From Prorocentrum cordatum (lineage: Eukaryota > Sar > Dinophyceae > Prorocentrales > Prorocentraceae): a stretch of 64,000 nucleotides of DNA. Location of the stretch: assembly GCA_963575745.1 (NCBI GenBank), contig CAUYUJ010001714.1:41517-105516 (forward strand), written 5' to 3'. A model generated the notes under the pieces. The model saw only the letters and a list, made by a program, of their open reading frames with translations, did no database searches and was not told the DNA's origin. Both the position numbers and the translations under genes were made by a program. Positions within the stretch are counted from its first letter, which is position 1. Every line of letters starts with the position of its first letter. This document shows positions 33,141-44,152 of this stretch, piece by piece.

Positions 33141-34189
33141 CCTCCCTCTTCCTCCGTCCTTCCTCCTCCCTCTCCTCCTTGCCTTCATCCCTTTCCCTCT
33201 GATTGCGTCCCCATCAAGCGAGCATCAGTTCCCCTCTCCTCTCCCCACCTCTCCCCAGCTCCTCCCCAAATCCCCTCTCCTGCCCTCTGCTCTCTTCCAC
33301 TCCACCTCCACGCAAATGATATATCGCAAATATTGAAAACGTCGGCTGCATCAAGAGCTCGCGAACTGCTGGTGAGCACCGAACTCGTCCTGCATGTGGG
33401 TCGCAGCCCCATGCTGCCACGCCTGCAAGTCCTCCACAAAACGCGTCTCGATGCAACTCGCTGGTACCTAGGTCGCCATAACGATCAAACTACTCTTCCG
33501 CGACATGCTGATAGAGCGCCTATGGTGCCTGCCTTTGCGCTACAGCGCGCGTTGCCCCACCTGCCCAGAAAACAAGACGGGAGAGGGCTGGCGGCGTCGA
33601 GAGGCGGGCTGCATTCATCGCTGCCAACGTCCACCAGACGCTCAGCCCACACATCGAAGGTCAAAGCCAATCAAGAACTGTCAACATCGGACTCCGAATC
33701 AGCGTCAAGCATGTCACCTTCCTGCCGCGCTGTGCGACATGCATCACAGCTGCTGCCCCTGTCAGAACCCCCTGGCCCAAAACAGCGACAAGGAAACAAA
33801 AGTCCGCTGGTCATAGTGGCCGTGGGCGCCTCGTGGCTGGCTCGTGGGCGCCCCGTGAACTGTGGTTTGGGCGTTCGCCCGGAGAGCGCTGGTGGACGCC
33901 TCGTCGCGGCGCACATGGCCCACGCAACGTCAGCAAACCCACCCAGCAAGCACAAAATTACTCACCCTCCCCAACCCCGATCTATCGATCCCCCTGGGAC
34001 ACTGCAAGTAACGTATGATCCTGCCCAATCGTCAGTTTCCCTCCTGAGTCCATACCATGCCAAGCGACTGGTCATAACCCCTCCCCACCCCCCATCCCTG
34101 TCAACTGGAACCATGCGCGCACTTCGTACATCCCAAAGGACCGCTTTTGCAGAGAATCCATTGGCAAAATGCTGGCCCGCGTGGATCCA
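33141..34189. other. Unassigned sequence
   Basis: Balanced composition. A + strand frame of about 317 codons (33333-34286) stays open but is Ser/Pro/Arg-rich with no motif, and ends inside the GGTGCAA repeats. It is noted but not accepted as a gene. Confidence 0.35.
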
Positions 34190-34204
34190 CACTGTGTGTT
34201 GTAC

Positions 34205-34268
34205 CATACTACGTGGTGCAATTTACGTGATGCAACCAATATACATGGTGCAATCTATGCTGTGCAAT
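34205..34268 (+). repeat. Short array of GGTGCAA words
   Basis: TGGTGCAA at 34214, TGATGCAA at 34228, TGGTGCAA at 34246 and TGTGCAA at 34261, at 14-18-base intervals. The left end, CATACTACGTGGTGCAAT, matches 11293-11310 with one mismatch. Confidence 0.6.
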
Positions 34269-34319
34269 CCACCTTGCAGAACCTGAAGATGTTCATCCGG
34301 ACCTCCCACCCGCAACTTG

Positions 34320-35030
34320 GTTTGCAAAAGTGCGACGGCGACTGCGATGACTTCCTGGCCATTGCTGGTGCATTTCTGCGGCAGCGCTGGCGCGCCGCGC
34401 AAAACGGCAACCGACGCGGCCGCGGTGGCGCTCGCCCATGGCAGCGCTCCAACGCGCGTCAAACGCCGTGGCGGCCAGCGGGCACTTTAACGCGGATCGG
34501 AGGCACGGGCGTGCGCGGTATCATGACAACGCCGACAACAGCAGCAACGATGGTGATAGTAGCGATGGTGGTAACGATGATGACGATGACGACGGCCAGG
34601 CAATGACGGCGCCGACGATGGCATTGCCGACGACGATGCTTATGTCAACGCGCCGCTGATAAAGGTTCTGAAAAGGATTTCGACATGCGCGCGCGGCCGA
34701 CGTGCGCGCGGCCGACGCGCGCGCGGAAGGGATTGCGCCGCCCCCCCCTGCCCTCCCTGCAAAGTGCGCAAAGGCGTTCGAACGATTTCGCCATGCACGC
34801 GCGAGAGGCCAACGCGATCTCACTTGATAGAAATGTTGACGAACCCGCGACGTTCCTCTGAATTTGCAAGAGCGCGCGCGCAGACTTCGTTCGAGAAAGG
34901 AGAAAACCTGGCTTCTAGATGTGCTCGAAAGCATCGAAATTTACATCCTCGCGAAAACGAGGGTTCTCGAAAGAGTTTGACACGCGCGCGCAAGGATGCG
35001 CGCGCGAAGATTTTGCAAAAAAACGCACGC
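34320..35030 (-). repeat. Dispersed repeat family E, copy 1 (inverted)
   Basis: On the minus strand this gives, in order, GTCGAAATCCTTTTCAGAACC, a degenerate GTCATCGTC-type trinucleotide tract, ACCGCGC.CGC, AAAGTGCCCGC and GCCAGCGCTGCC. The same series appears on the + strand at 52860-53590 and partly at 52055-52420. The outer part (34680-35030) is rich in CGCGCGC and TTCGAAA words. No coding motif. Confidence 0.65.
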
Positions 35031-36104
35031 ACGCCCTGGCTCTTGCACGTGGGGGGCGATGGTCAAGCCAGGCGGCGCGAGGAGGGGGGGTTCTCCCAGG
35101 GCCTTCCAGGCGTTCTCCCGGGGCCATCGCGACCGCCATGAGGAGGCCTGGGCAGAGGGGCCCGGGGGCGACGAGCGAACGAACGAACGACTACGAAGAG
35201 AAAGGGGTCCGAGCTCTAGAACACAGCTGCGCCCAGAGAATCAAAGGGTTCCGCTGCCCAGGGGCAAGGGCGGGGCCCAGGGGTGCCCGGCGCGGGCTCC
35301 GCGGCCTGCTCAAGGAGAGCGCCGGGGAAGCCCAAAGGGGGAGGACGAACGACCACTGAAAAAAAACAGTTCCGCAGCCCAGGAGGGGCAAAATGGACAG
35401 ATGGCAAGATGCGCATCTCTGGAGAGGCCCGACACGCGCGCGGGAACGAAGACTAAACCGGCGCAGGGCCCCTCAGGCGAACCAGCCCGCGCACGGCGTG
35501 GCCATGCTGAACCACTCTTCCCCGCCCCGGGCCAAAGCCACCCAGAAGAGGGGGCCCCAGAGGGCGGGCGCGCCGCAGCTGGAAAGCTGAGGAGCGCGCG
35601 GCGACCAGAAGAGAAACCTCACCCCTGCTACCCCCTCTCCCCCCTGCCCTCCCCAAAGCCGAGGCGCCCCCGTGCCTCTCGGCCGTCCAAGCCCCCCCCC
35701 CTCCTCCACCTCTGCCCCCCCCGTTACCCCCCCCCCCCCTGCCCTCCCCCAGGGGGGCCCATGGCCGAGGGCCCCCCGCGCCCCCCTTGGTCCTCCGATA
35801 GCTCCTCCATTCCTCAGCCACCTCCTCGTCGTTGCCCAATTTTCTGGAAAAAATGGCGCAGCGGCTCAAGACGTCACTTAGCGGCCACCTCAGGCTCAGA
35901 AGCCTTGCGCCGCCTGTTCACGAGGGACATGAGCTCGGGGCGCCTCGCCTCCGCAATCCACGCGGCGCGGCTGCTGATCTCGCGGTTCTCCTGGAAGGAA
36001 CCTTTTTTCCAACCATCCTGCGGCGTTGGGTCCTCGTTTTGAGGAGACAACCCCCCGCGCCCCACCTTCCTCCTTCCTCCTCTTCCCCGCTCCTCCCCCC
36101 CCCC
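35031..36104. other. GC-rich unassigned sequence
   Basis: Frames on both strands are long because of high GC. A minus-strand peptide just left of the minisatellite (about 35874-36040) reads WKKGSFQENREISSRAAWIA and then AEARRPELMSLVNRRRKASE, with natural-looking composition, but it is too short to call. C-runs lie at 35690-35755. Confidence 0.35.
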
Positions 36105-36800
36105 CATCCCAGCGCAGCGTTTCGTAGCCCCATAGGGTGCTCCACCGAAGGCCCCAGCGGGGGCGCCCGCACGCGGTTCACCGCTTCGTGGCCCCATAAG
36201 GAGCTCGACTGCAGGCCCCAGTGGGAGCGCCCGCATGCGGTTCCCCCACCCAGCGCAACGCTTCGTAGCCACTCAGGGCGCTCCACCGAAGTCCCCAGTG
36301 GGGGTGCTTTCGCATGCGGTTCCCCCACCCAGGACAGCGCTTCGTGGCCCCATGGGGAGCTCCACCGAAGGCCCCAGTGGGAGTGCCCGCATGCGGTTCC
36401 CCAGCCCAGCGCAGCGTTTCGTAGCCCCATTGGGAGCTCCACCGAAGGTCCCAGTGGGGGTGCCCGCATGCGGCCCCCGCACCCAGGGCAGCGTTTCGTG
36501 GCCCCATAGGGGGCTCCACCGAAGGCCCCAGCGGGGGTGCCCGCAAGCGGTTCCCCCCGCCCAGCGCAGCGCTTCGCGGCCCCACAGGGGGCTCCACCGA
36601 AGGCCCCAGCAGGGGTGCCCGCACGCGGTTCCCCCACCCAGGGCAGCGTTTCGTGGCCCCACAGGCAGCTCCACTGTAGGCCCCAGCGGGGGCGCCCGCA
36701 TGCGGTTCCCCCACCCAAGGCGACGCTTCGTGGCCCCATGGGGAGCTCCACCGAAGGCCCCAGCGGGCGTGCCCGCATGCGGTTCCCCACCACCACCACC
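36105..36800. repeat. 78-bp minisatellite, about nine units
   Basis: Each unit carries CAGCGYTTCGTRGCCCCA, then AGGGNGCTCCACCGAAGGC, CCCAGYGGGGGYGCCCGCA and TGCGGTTCCCCCACCCAGG. The step is 77-80 bases, usually 78. Because 78 is divisible by three, frames stay open on both strands and read as 26-residue repeats (for example APPKAPVGVPACG). No evidence that it is translated. Confidence 0.9.
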
Positions 36801-37654
36801 GCGGCAGGCCCCTCACACAGTTCATGGCCCCATAAGGAGCTCAACCGAGGACGATATTCACAACTGCGGTACTCACAACTGCATACGGTTGGGTCCGTCG
36901 CCAGGCTAATTGTCATGTTTGTGCTTGCGTTTTTCGGCGGTGAACAAACCTCCCTTTAGTAAACCTCCCTTAATGAAAACTGCCTGGGGCCGAAACCGAC
37001 GGACCTGGACCCGCAAAAATGACGGCCGCGACGCCCTCTCGCGAACCGAGAACGGCCAATTCCTGAATCGACGAGCCAGGGTAGGAGGTCTGTCCACCCC
37101 TGAGTTTTACACCAATGTCAAAGGAATAATGAATAATTAATACATGTTCTCCTGCGCAGGAGGAACCTGCCCAGTTCGTCGCACCAGCAGCCGCGGTCGA
37201 CGCGCCCTTCAGCTTCGGCGACAGGGCGCCGCGCACGTCGCACCGACACATCCAGCAGCAGCGGCACCACCACCCCTTCCCGCATGTCCGCATCGGCCAC
37301 GCCCCCCCCCCCCCTCAAAACAAATGCTTCAGCCATTTCCAACCGCGACAATCTGGCAACACCGAGCCGCAGAGGTCGCAACGAGTCGGCATGGCGCTCG
37401 CGGGCGCGCGGGCTGAGCCGGGGCCAAAGCGGCTAGATGTGCCCCCACGTCGCCCCTATACCTTGCACTGCCTTAGATGCTTGGGGCCCCTTGGCCGAGG
37501 GGCCCCACTCCCCCCCCCCCGCCCCCCCCCCCCCCCCCCCCCCCCCCCTCCCCATCTGTTTTTTTTTTTCCGCGCCGAGCGGCTAGCGGCGCACAATATG
37601 CACCCATCCTATTGTCGCCCTACACTACCCCACAACGAATGGCAAGCGGCACGC
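36801..37654. other. Unassigned sequence with long poly-C and poly-T
   Basis: A moderately AT-rich part lies at 36900-37150. A C-run of about 40 bases with few interruptions sits at 37508-37550, followed by T10 near 37560. No gene is supported. Confidence 0.45.
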
Positions 37655-39041
37655 CTACCCGAAGACTAGCTTGGATAACGCATGCTCCGTCGCCTCTTGC
37701 AGGCCTACCTTGCCCGCGTTGAGTCCCCCGTTCACCTGGCGGCCGATGTCCAAGAGATACCCCTTGCTGGCCGCGCAGCGCACCCCCCCGGAGGAGATGA
37801 GCTGCGAGCCGCCCTTCGCGCGGAGCCCCACGGAGTGGCTCTGCTTGCAGTACATCGCGCTGTCGAGCTGCTCGGTCTCGCAGTCGAACGCGCGGCCTTT
37901 CCCGCCAGTGAACTTGCCGGGGTCGGCGGCCGCGGGCTTCGCCTTAAGCTCGGCGGCCGCGGGCTTCGCCTCGGCGGCCGCGGGCGTCGGGGGCGCGCCC
38001 TTCGCGCCGAATGCGATATACTCGGCGTCGTCGCCCTCCTCGGGCCCCATCGGCGTCGTCAGCCGCGCCCGTCCCCTCCCCCCCCTCGCCCTCGCCCTCC
38101 TCGCCCGCCATGGCCAGGTTCTCGCCCTCGACGCGCCAGGCGCCGGTCGCCGCTGCAGGCTTCTTATTGTTCCCGCTCGTCCTATGAAAGGCCGGCTTCT
38201 TATTCGCGGGCGGGTTCTTCTTCCACGCTGCGAAGTCGGCGTCGGCGACGGCCGACGCCCGCGTCGCGCCGTCGGCGAGGACGGCCACGCGCACCGCCTT
38301 CTCGCCGCCAGGGGCCAAGTCGAACTCCCTGAGGTCCCCGCTGTCGTCGGCCACCTTGAGCATCATTCGGTTGCAATCCACCTCGCGGACGCTAGCGCGC
38401 CTCGGCGCGGGCTTCTCGGCCGCGGGGGGCGTCGGCAAGTCCGCGAGCGACTGCTTCCGCGTCAACCTTTTTCCTCGTCGTAGTCTGGGCTGCGCTCGAG
38501 CTCCGGCTCGGGGGCCCAGGGCAACCGACGCCCTCTTGGTCGGCGTGCGCGGGGCGTCGCTGTGCCCGTACATCGCCGCGATCTCGCTCGCGCTCGGGGG
38601 GCCGCGCAGCGCGGGCCCGCGCGCGCCGCTGGCGGGGGCCGCCAACGGCCGAGCATCCATCGGCAGAGTCGGCGCCCCCTCGCGGCCCCGTTGCTGCAGC
38701 GCGCGGGCGACGGCGGCGCTCGCGGGAGCCAGCCTCTTGACGTCCTTACGCCTGTAGCAGCGCTGCGTCGCCTGCTTCACGGTGTTCGCCCAACTCGCCC
38801 GCTCGGGATTTGAGAGCTCAGGCGAGTGACCCTGGGCGGCCTCGGCGGGGAGCGGCGCGGGCACGCGCGGCGCCAGGGCCGCCAAGTCGACCAAGAAAGC
38901 CCTGGTAAGGCGCACCGTTTCCTCGACATCGCTCTGCGCCTGGTAGTGGATGATGCTGAGCGCGTGCGTCTTGCACAGCTCCGTGGGCGCTTGGAGATCG
39001 CTGATGCACTTGGCCCTGGGGCACTCGCGCCAGGCGGCCAT
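37655..39041 (-). pseudogene. Orphan coding region with one frameshift
   Basis: A minus-strand frame from the ATG at 39039-39041 (MAAWRECPRAKCISDLQAP) stays open for about 330 codons, then the coding signal moves one base near 38045-38055 and continues to a stop at 37655. The total is about 460 residues. Visible parts: a Cys-containing N-terminus, a Leu-rich helical stretch (ETVRLTRAFLVDLAALAP), a basic Ala/Arg/Pro linker, a compact segment (VREVDCNRMMLKVADDSG), then an Ala/Lys/Pro repeat (EAKPAAAELKAKPAAAD) and a well-mixed C-terminus ending TEHALSKLVFG. No family is recognised. The shift may be a mutation, a sequencing error in a C-run (a C8 run sits nearby), or an intron edge. Confidence 0.5.
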
Positions 39042-39522
39042 CTTCTGGCGGGGAAAGGGGGTGCGGCGCGCGGTGCGCGAGCGCTTAGCTTCGAGCCTAG
39101 ATGTACATCGGATCCGCAAACAACCGCGGCGACGCGCCCCCCCATCCCTCCCCCCTCGCGCCGAAGGGCTCCTTAGACGAGGAGCCCCTGGCCGCTGCCT
39201 CATGTATACGAGGATCCCCTGGCCGCTGCCTCATGTAGACGATGTTGAGCCTTGTGCATCGGCAAAAAAATTCTCATAACACCAATTCGGCCTTTTTCTG
39301 ACACCCATGTTGGGCCCCTTGTCAACACAAAAAAAACGATATGAATAGATAGGGCTGTTGTGTACCAGCAAAAACTATTTAAATAGATCGGCTTATTAAA
39401 AAAAAACTCGATGTAGATCATCAAGCTCTATTTAGACAAGCGGATCGATATAGATCGGCACCGCTCTACATAGATAAGAAAAGTATAAATATATAGGGAA
39501 AAACTCGCATGGATCACAATCA
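39042..39522. other. Unassigned sequence with AT-rich island
   Basis: CCCCTGGCCGCTGCCTCATGTA occurs twice at 39184-39236 as a short direct repeat (~33-bp step). From about 39245 to 39510 the sequence is AT-rich with A-runs and TATTTAAATAGATCGG and TATAAATATATAGGG words. It separates the orphan coding region from the GGAACC satellite. A promoter is possible but not shown. Confidence 0.4.
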
Positions 39523-39985
39523 GGCAGCGCGCGCGGCTGCCGTTCCGGCTCCGGTTCCGGCTCCGGATAGGGATCATCCCTCATCCCCATCCCTCTCCAT
39601 GCGCCCGGGTGCAAGCGTCGGTTCCGGCTCCGGTTCCGGATGACCCCCCCGGGCCCTTCTCAGGCAGCGCGCGCGGCTCGGGTTCCGGTTCCGGTTCCGG
39701 TTCTGGATGGGGATCATCCCTCATCCCCATCCCTCGCCACGCGCCCGGCGCCGGTTCCGGTTATGGTTCCGGACGACCCCCCCCCTCAGGCAGCGAACGC
39801 TGCAGCACTCGTCCGGACAGGATGGAGAGGGATAGGGGTGAAGGGCGATCGTTATCTGGAACCGGAACCGGATCCGGAACCGGCACCTGTCGCGACAATA
39901 TGGAGGGGGATGAGTATGAGGGATGAACCCTATCCAGAGCGGGAACCGGCACTGGAACCGGAACAGGCACTTGTCGCGACAGAAG
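39523..39985. repeat. GGAACC-type complex satellite, block 1
   Basis: CCGGTT/CCGGCT hexamers alternate with GGGATCATCCCTCATCCCCATCCC-like spacers to about 39780. Then the orientation flips and GGAACC hexamers with GGATGAGTATGAGGGATGA spacers run to 39985. Related blocks lie at 45200-45485 and 48310-49110. Confidence 0.85.
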
Positions 39986-40486
39986 GGAGACGAGACGAGA
40001 CGAGCCCATGGAATCCACTGCAGTCTGGACTACCAGCATTCGCACCTGAATTCTGGGAGTGGGCATCTTCGGCCCTCGCGATTGACAAAATCTATCAATT
40101 ACCTGCACTCCTCGGACGAGGCGTTGGCCTGTCGGCACCTCTGGGGCGCGCGACCCCGAGCGAGGGCCGATGCGAGCGGCGCGGGAGACATGCTCATTGC
40201 TGTCTTCCCTGGCTCGGCTCGCTCCCTCCTTTCCCCCGCCCACGACTCCCCGCCCTCCCCCTTCCTCGGCCAGAGCCCCTACGAGGCAAAACTACAGTCG
40301 GAATACTCGGTAGCTCCGCCTGTCTGTAGGCCGGCACGCTCCCCACCTCCCCTAACATCGCTCTGGAAGCTACCTCGCTCGAGATCACTCCTCTGGCAAC
40401 TAGGGAAGCGAATCGCTCGGATGAGCTCCAATCTACTCGCTGCTCCCTGCATCTAAGCTCTCTCTCTCTCTCTCCCGTCGGCCCTC
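39986..40486. other. LINE-B 3' flank or unassigned sequence
   Basis: A minus-strand frame (about 40197-40450) reads SERFASLVARGVISSEVASR and AMLGEVGSVPAYRQAELPSI with natural composition, but its start and identity are unknown. A (CT)n run lies at 40457-40481. Confidence 0.35.
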
Positions 40487-42298
40487 CTACTTGTTCACTG
40501 CTGTTGAAATCTCCCGCTCCAGCGGGCCCCTCGGCGCGCCCCCGTGCAGGCGGATCCCCCCCTCCATCTCGATCGTGCGCTTGAGGAGGTTGGCCGCCCG
40601 GGCGCCCGTGGCAGACTGCTCGTCGAAGCAATATGTGACCAGGCACCTCTGGCCCGCCTCGCTCTTGCGCAGCATCTTGACCCTGAGGTACTTGATGTGC
40701 ACTCCTATGCTCACGATGTCCATCTTGCTCACGGTGCCCTGCCAGAACTGCTCGGCGTCGGAGCGCGGGATCTTCCCCACCTCCTCGGCGGCGCCCGCTG
40801 CGAACTGCCTGGTCGCCATGTAGTGCGTGGTCGCGCCGAACACGTGGAGGTGGGGTGGGCCGCGCCCTTGATGTAACACTGCTTATCCTGCTTTCTTTTT
40901 GTAGGCCAACTCCTTGCTCTCTGCGTCGTACTTCTTGCCTGCTCCGATCATCGCCGCGGGAAGCCCCTGCGCCGCGCCCATGTCGCACGTCGCGCGCGCT
41001 GCCGCGGACAGGCCCGCCGTCTGGCGCGTCACCGAGAGGAGCAGGCGGCCGATATTGTTGACCAGCTTGCTCTGACCCCCTCCTCCTGCTGCGCGGGCCT
41101 CTGGTTTCGCCTTCTTGTCTGGGCCGCCGAGCGCTTCTCCTTGGGGACCGCGACGCTGGCCTGCGGCTCCAGAATCTGGGCTGAACCACGACGGCATCGT
41201 CAGTGCGACTCCACTCTCTGGCATCCTGCTGTGACAGGGGCGAGGTTCGGTCAGCAGGCCGCTCTCTGTCACGGCGCGGCGGTAGTGGCCAAGGGAGATG
41301 AGAGCACAAATGGCAACATAGCGAATCAAGATCCTCACCCTGGAAATCACATACAGGGCACGCAGAATATGTTGGTGGCAGTAATGTACCTAGTGTTGTC
41401 GGGCCCCTCGTAGTGCAGTTCCCCCTGATCATGGATCCCAGCAAGTGCCTCGCTGCTGTTACTGTCGTCGAGAACACTTGCCTGCAATGGGTACATATGT
41501 TACATGGTGTGAGAACTGCAGTTACTGACGAACATGATGATGTGCACGCATATGATTGAGTAACGCTTTGCAGTCATGATAGCATGCATTACAGAGCCCC
41601 CCGCCCTTGACCATTATCTTACAGCGATAGTTTCCCATTGCTCCCATGTTCGTGAACTCCTCCTCCCCCTCCTGGGCGATGGTCTCCATGCGAAAACCTG
41701 GCGGTGGGATCCTGGCCCCAAACTCCCGAGCCCGAAGTTCCGTGAAGTCCAGTTTCACAAAAAGTCCTCGGAGCCCTCTGAGTCCGGAAGCACCCATCTA
41801 CCAGCACCTCGGCCACAGCGATGTGCTCCAGTTTTTCCGGTGCATACTCTAGGTCTCCGACCATCTGTTTCAACCGCGGGGACGCGAACCTGGTAGGAAG
41901 ACCGTTCTCAAGCTGCGCGACTCCCAGCCCCTCCTCCATTTCAAGATCTCCGAACATGGCACACAGAGGCTGCGCGTGACAGTCGGGGCGCGCCGCCCAA
42001 GACTGGTAAACTTCCAGCCTGCGGACGGTGAGGTCGATCTTACTGCCAGGGAACCTCCAATACTTCAGCACCTGTGCATGAGTTAGGGACCTCACTGTAC
42101 CATCGTCCGGTGCCTCAGTTGCTGCCCCTCTCATGGCTATACGGCAAAGAGAGGCGAGGCAGCGGCCAAGGCGCTTATAGCCTGTGTCCAGTAGTACAAA
42201 GGGCTCCAGCCCACTGTTCAAAGTGTTGTAGACCTGGCCCTGGAGTAATGTTCTTCGCCATTTGTAAGATAATGCTAGTGACCGTACTCCCCCAAGAC
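40487..42298 (-). pseudogene. LINE-B 3' part: thumb, two Cys/His fingers and novel C-terminal region
   Basis: Only present in copy 1. The thumb reads YKWRRTLLQGQVYNTLNSGL and later MRGAATEAPDDGTVRSLTH. Two fingers follow: LCNACYHDCKALLNHMRAHH (C2H2 spacing, 41531-41600) and YSACPVCDFQGEDLDSLCCH (about 41290-41370), separated by a stop at 41522. Beyond them is an approximately 200-residue region in two frames: KLVNNIGRLLLSVTRQTAGL (about 41010-41070), then HVFGATTHYMATRQFAAGAA, VTYCFDEQSATGARAANLLK and a final PLEREISTAVNK. This last region matches no domain I know. Its position after RT and fingers is unusual for an APE-type LINE. Confidence 0.6.
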
Positions 42299-42325
42299 GT
42301 TTTTTTTTTTTTTTATATATATATA

Positions 42326-42386
<61 letters not shown>
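42299..42386. repeat. T-run, AT array and A-run inside LINE-B copy 1
   Basis: About 17 T, about seven AT, and about 57 A in succession, forming a perfect potential hairpin. On the minus strand it is read in frame as poly-Phe, Tyr-Ile repeat and poly-Lys between CDMATQ and RLGGVRSLAL. Sequence on its right (from 42391) is homologous to copy 2, which ends at this same point. Confidence 0.9.
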
Positions 42387-42389
<3 letters not shown>

Positions 42390-42390
42390 C

Positions 42391-43573
42391 GTTGCCATAT
42401 CACAACATCTCGTTACTTCATGATGCGCGGTTTCACGTGCCACCAGGTGCGGCCCCACGTACCGAACACAATATGATACGTTGCCCCGAAGTTTATCTCG
42501 CCCCAGTCGTAGAGTGCGACGTGCTTGATAATCGTGATGTGCAAAGTGAAAGAGCATCTCCTGTTTACCTATATTCTGCCCATTCCCATATGGAGCTAGA
42601 GATTCGTCTAGTGCATCATCGACCCGTCGAAGTTTATCTAGGAAAGCGCGTAGTGTGCTGCCTGGACCTGCAATCACCATTTTCTGCAAGTCATCAACGT
42701 ACTAGGCCCAGCTGAGGTCCGCAGCAAGGTTTTGCCGCGTCGATACCAGCGCTTTTGAATTCATATCAGCACGGCGGAGCGCGTAGCTCCATCTCCAAAC
42801 TGCCCGAGCGAACGTTCCCAGGAAGCCCTGCACTGTAAAAGGGTCCCCCATGGGTCCACCGCACCGTGGACGAACGGAAAAAGATCCTTCCTGCCCGTCC
42901 AGCTCAATCAAGGCCTTGCGGTAGCGCTGCTTGCACAACTCACGATCATGCTCAGCGGCCGCCAAGGAGACTGTTGTGTCGAGTTCTTCCCGAATCCGAG
43001 CTCACGAACGCGTTGCTCATGTCCTTGAAAGTGTTGCAATAAGTATATCCCAGCCGTCGAGCCCTCCATCCTGATACCAGCGCCACGAACACCGCATTCC
43101 CCCGACGGCGACGACGCACAAACCCGTGATCGGCAACTGTGGGCACCACCCTCAGCTTGTTCGAGAAGAAGGCTGCCCGCGAACGGCAGCACGTGGACCA
43201 CGCGGACGCCCTTCGGCCCCATCTCCAGCTTCTTCGGGATGTTGGCGCCCCTGGACTTGTCGTCCCAGTACAGCGGCACCTGCTCGTGTTCTCTCATATT
43301 GGCCAGTCCGTGCGCGAGCAGGAACCAGAATCCTTGAGGAGAGATGAGCTTCGTAGCCGATCCCACTCCAGCTCGTGTGCGTAGTCTGTAGTTCGGCCAC
43401 ATACACTGATGCCATACCTCCATGGGAGCCGTGCCTCCTGGAACCATTTTCCTCTTCGGGGCTCTCCTCGCATACCGTCGCATCGTATTCGCATCCGCTT
43501 TGACTAGCTCCATGATCTCCTCCGGGTCGACTTCGCCATAATAAAAACCGTATCCCCCCGAGCGTCTCGCCAT
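42391..43573 (-). pseudogene. LINE-B copy 1 reverse transcriptase region
   Basis: Split over three frames. Visible parts: WHQCMWPNYRLRTRAG and PQGFWFLLAHGLANMRE (fingers), GYTYCNTFKDMSNAFVSSD (palm motif A with Asp), GGPMGDPFTVQGFLG (motif B) and YVDDLQKMVIA (motif C, codons 42690-42701), then VRYVGPHLVARETAHHEVTR. A TAG stop sits directly before YVDD; copy 2 has a Lys codon there. Both copies share a frame change just after HVLPFAG, so that lesion is older than the duplication. Confidence 0.75.
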
Positions 43574-44152
43574 AGATCCCAGGAAGTCTCGACCACCTCC
43601 ATGCCGCCCTCAGGTCCGCTCTGAGACCATACTGAGAGCCACTCCTGCTTGCTAGGCGGCGCACAGCGGACAAGTCGTCCGTCTCGTCGTTTGGGCCCGT
43701 ACCGAGTACGGGCCGCTCGTCGAGCCAGTCTCATCCCCTCTGCCATGCGCCCCCTATGCCAGTTGTCCAATGCCTCCGCCGTGAGTTGACCTCTCAGCTG
43801 TCGGGCAGCACGTCTTCGTTCCAGAAACAGCTGGTGGGTGATGTCCCTCAGCTCCCGGTCGATCCTGGCTGCCTCCTCTGGGGAGGCCCGATCTTTCTCA
43901 GCCCGAAGTTCCACTCGCTGCTGGAGTAGAAGCCGTCGTTGTGCACACGCTGCGCTGTAGCCTGGGCGAACCTCTGATTGTCGTGAAAATACGTCCTGAC
44001 CCGCTGCTCGCAGTACCTCCTCCAAAGTCTCGAAGATCTGGTCTGGCGACGCGTGGTCTCTGTACCATGTCAGATTGAGCCCGTCACACCGCTCTCGAAC
44101 TATCTGTAGAAACTGCTCTCTACCCGCCCCTGTCCGCACCGAAGCCATCATC

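Noticed and set aside
32062-33336. 424-codon plus-strand frame
   Set aside because: Mostly ATC and CTC translation with short unique ends from dispersed element C.
33333-34286. 317-codon plus-strand frame as a gene
   Set aside because: No motif, and its end lies in the GGTGCAA repeat cluster; Ser/Pro/Arg bias is like the background.
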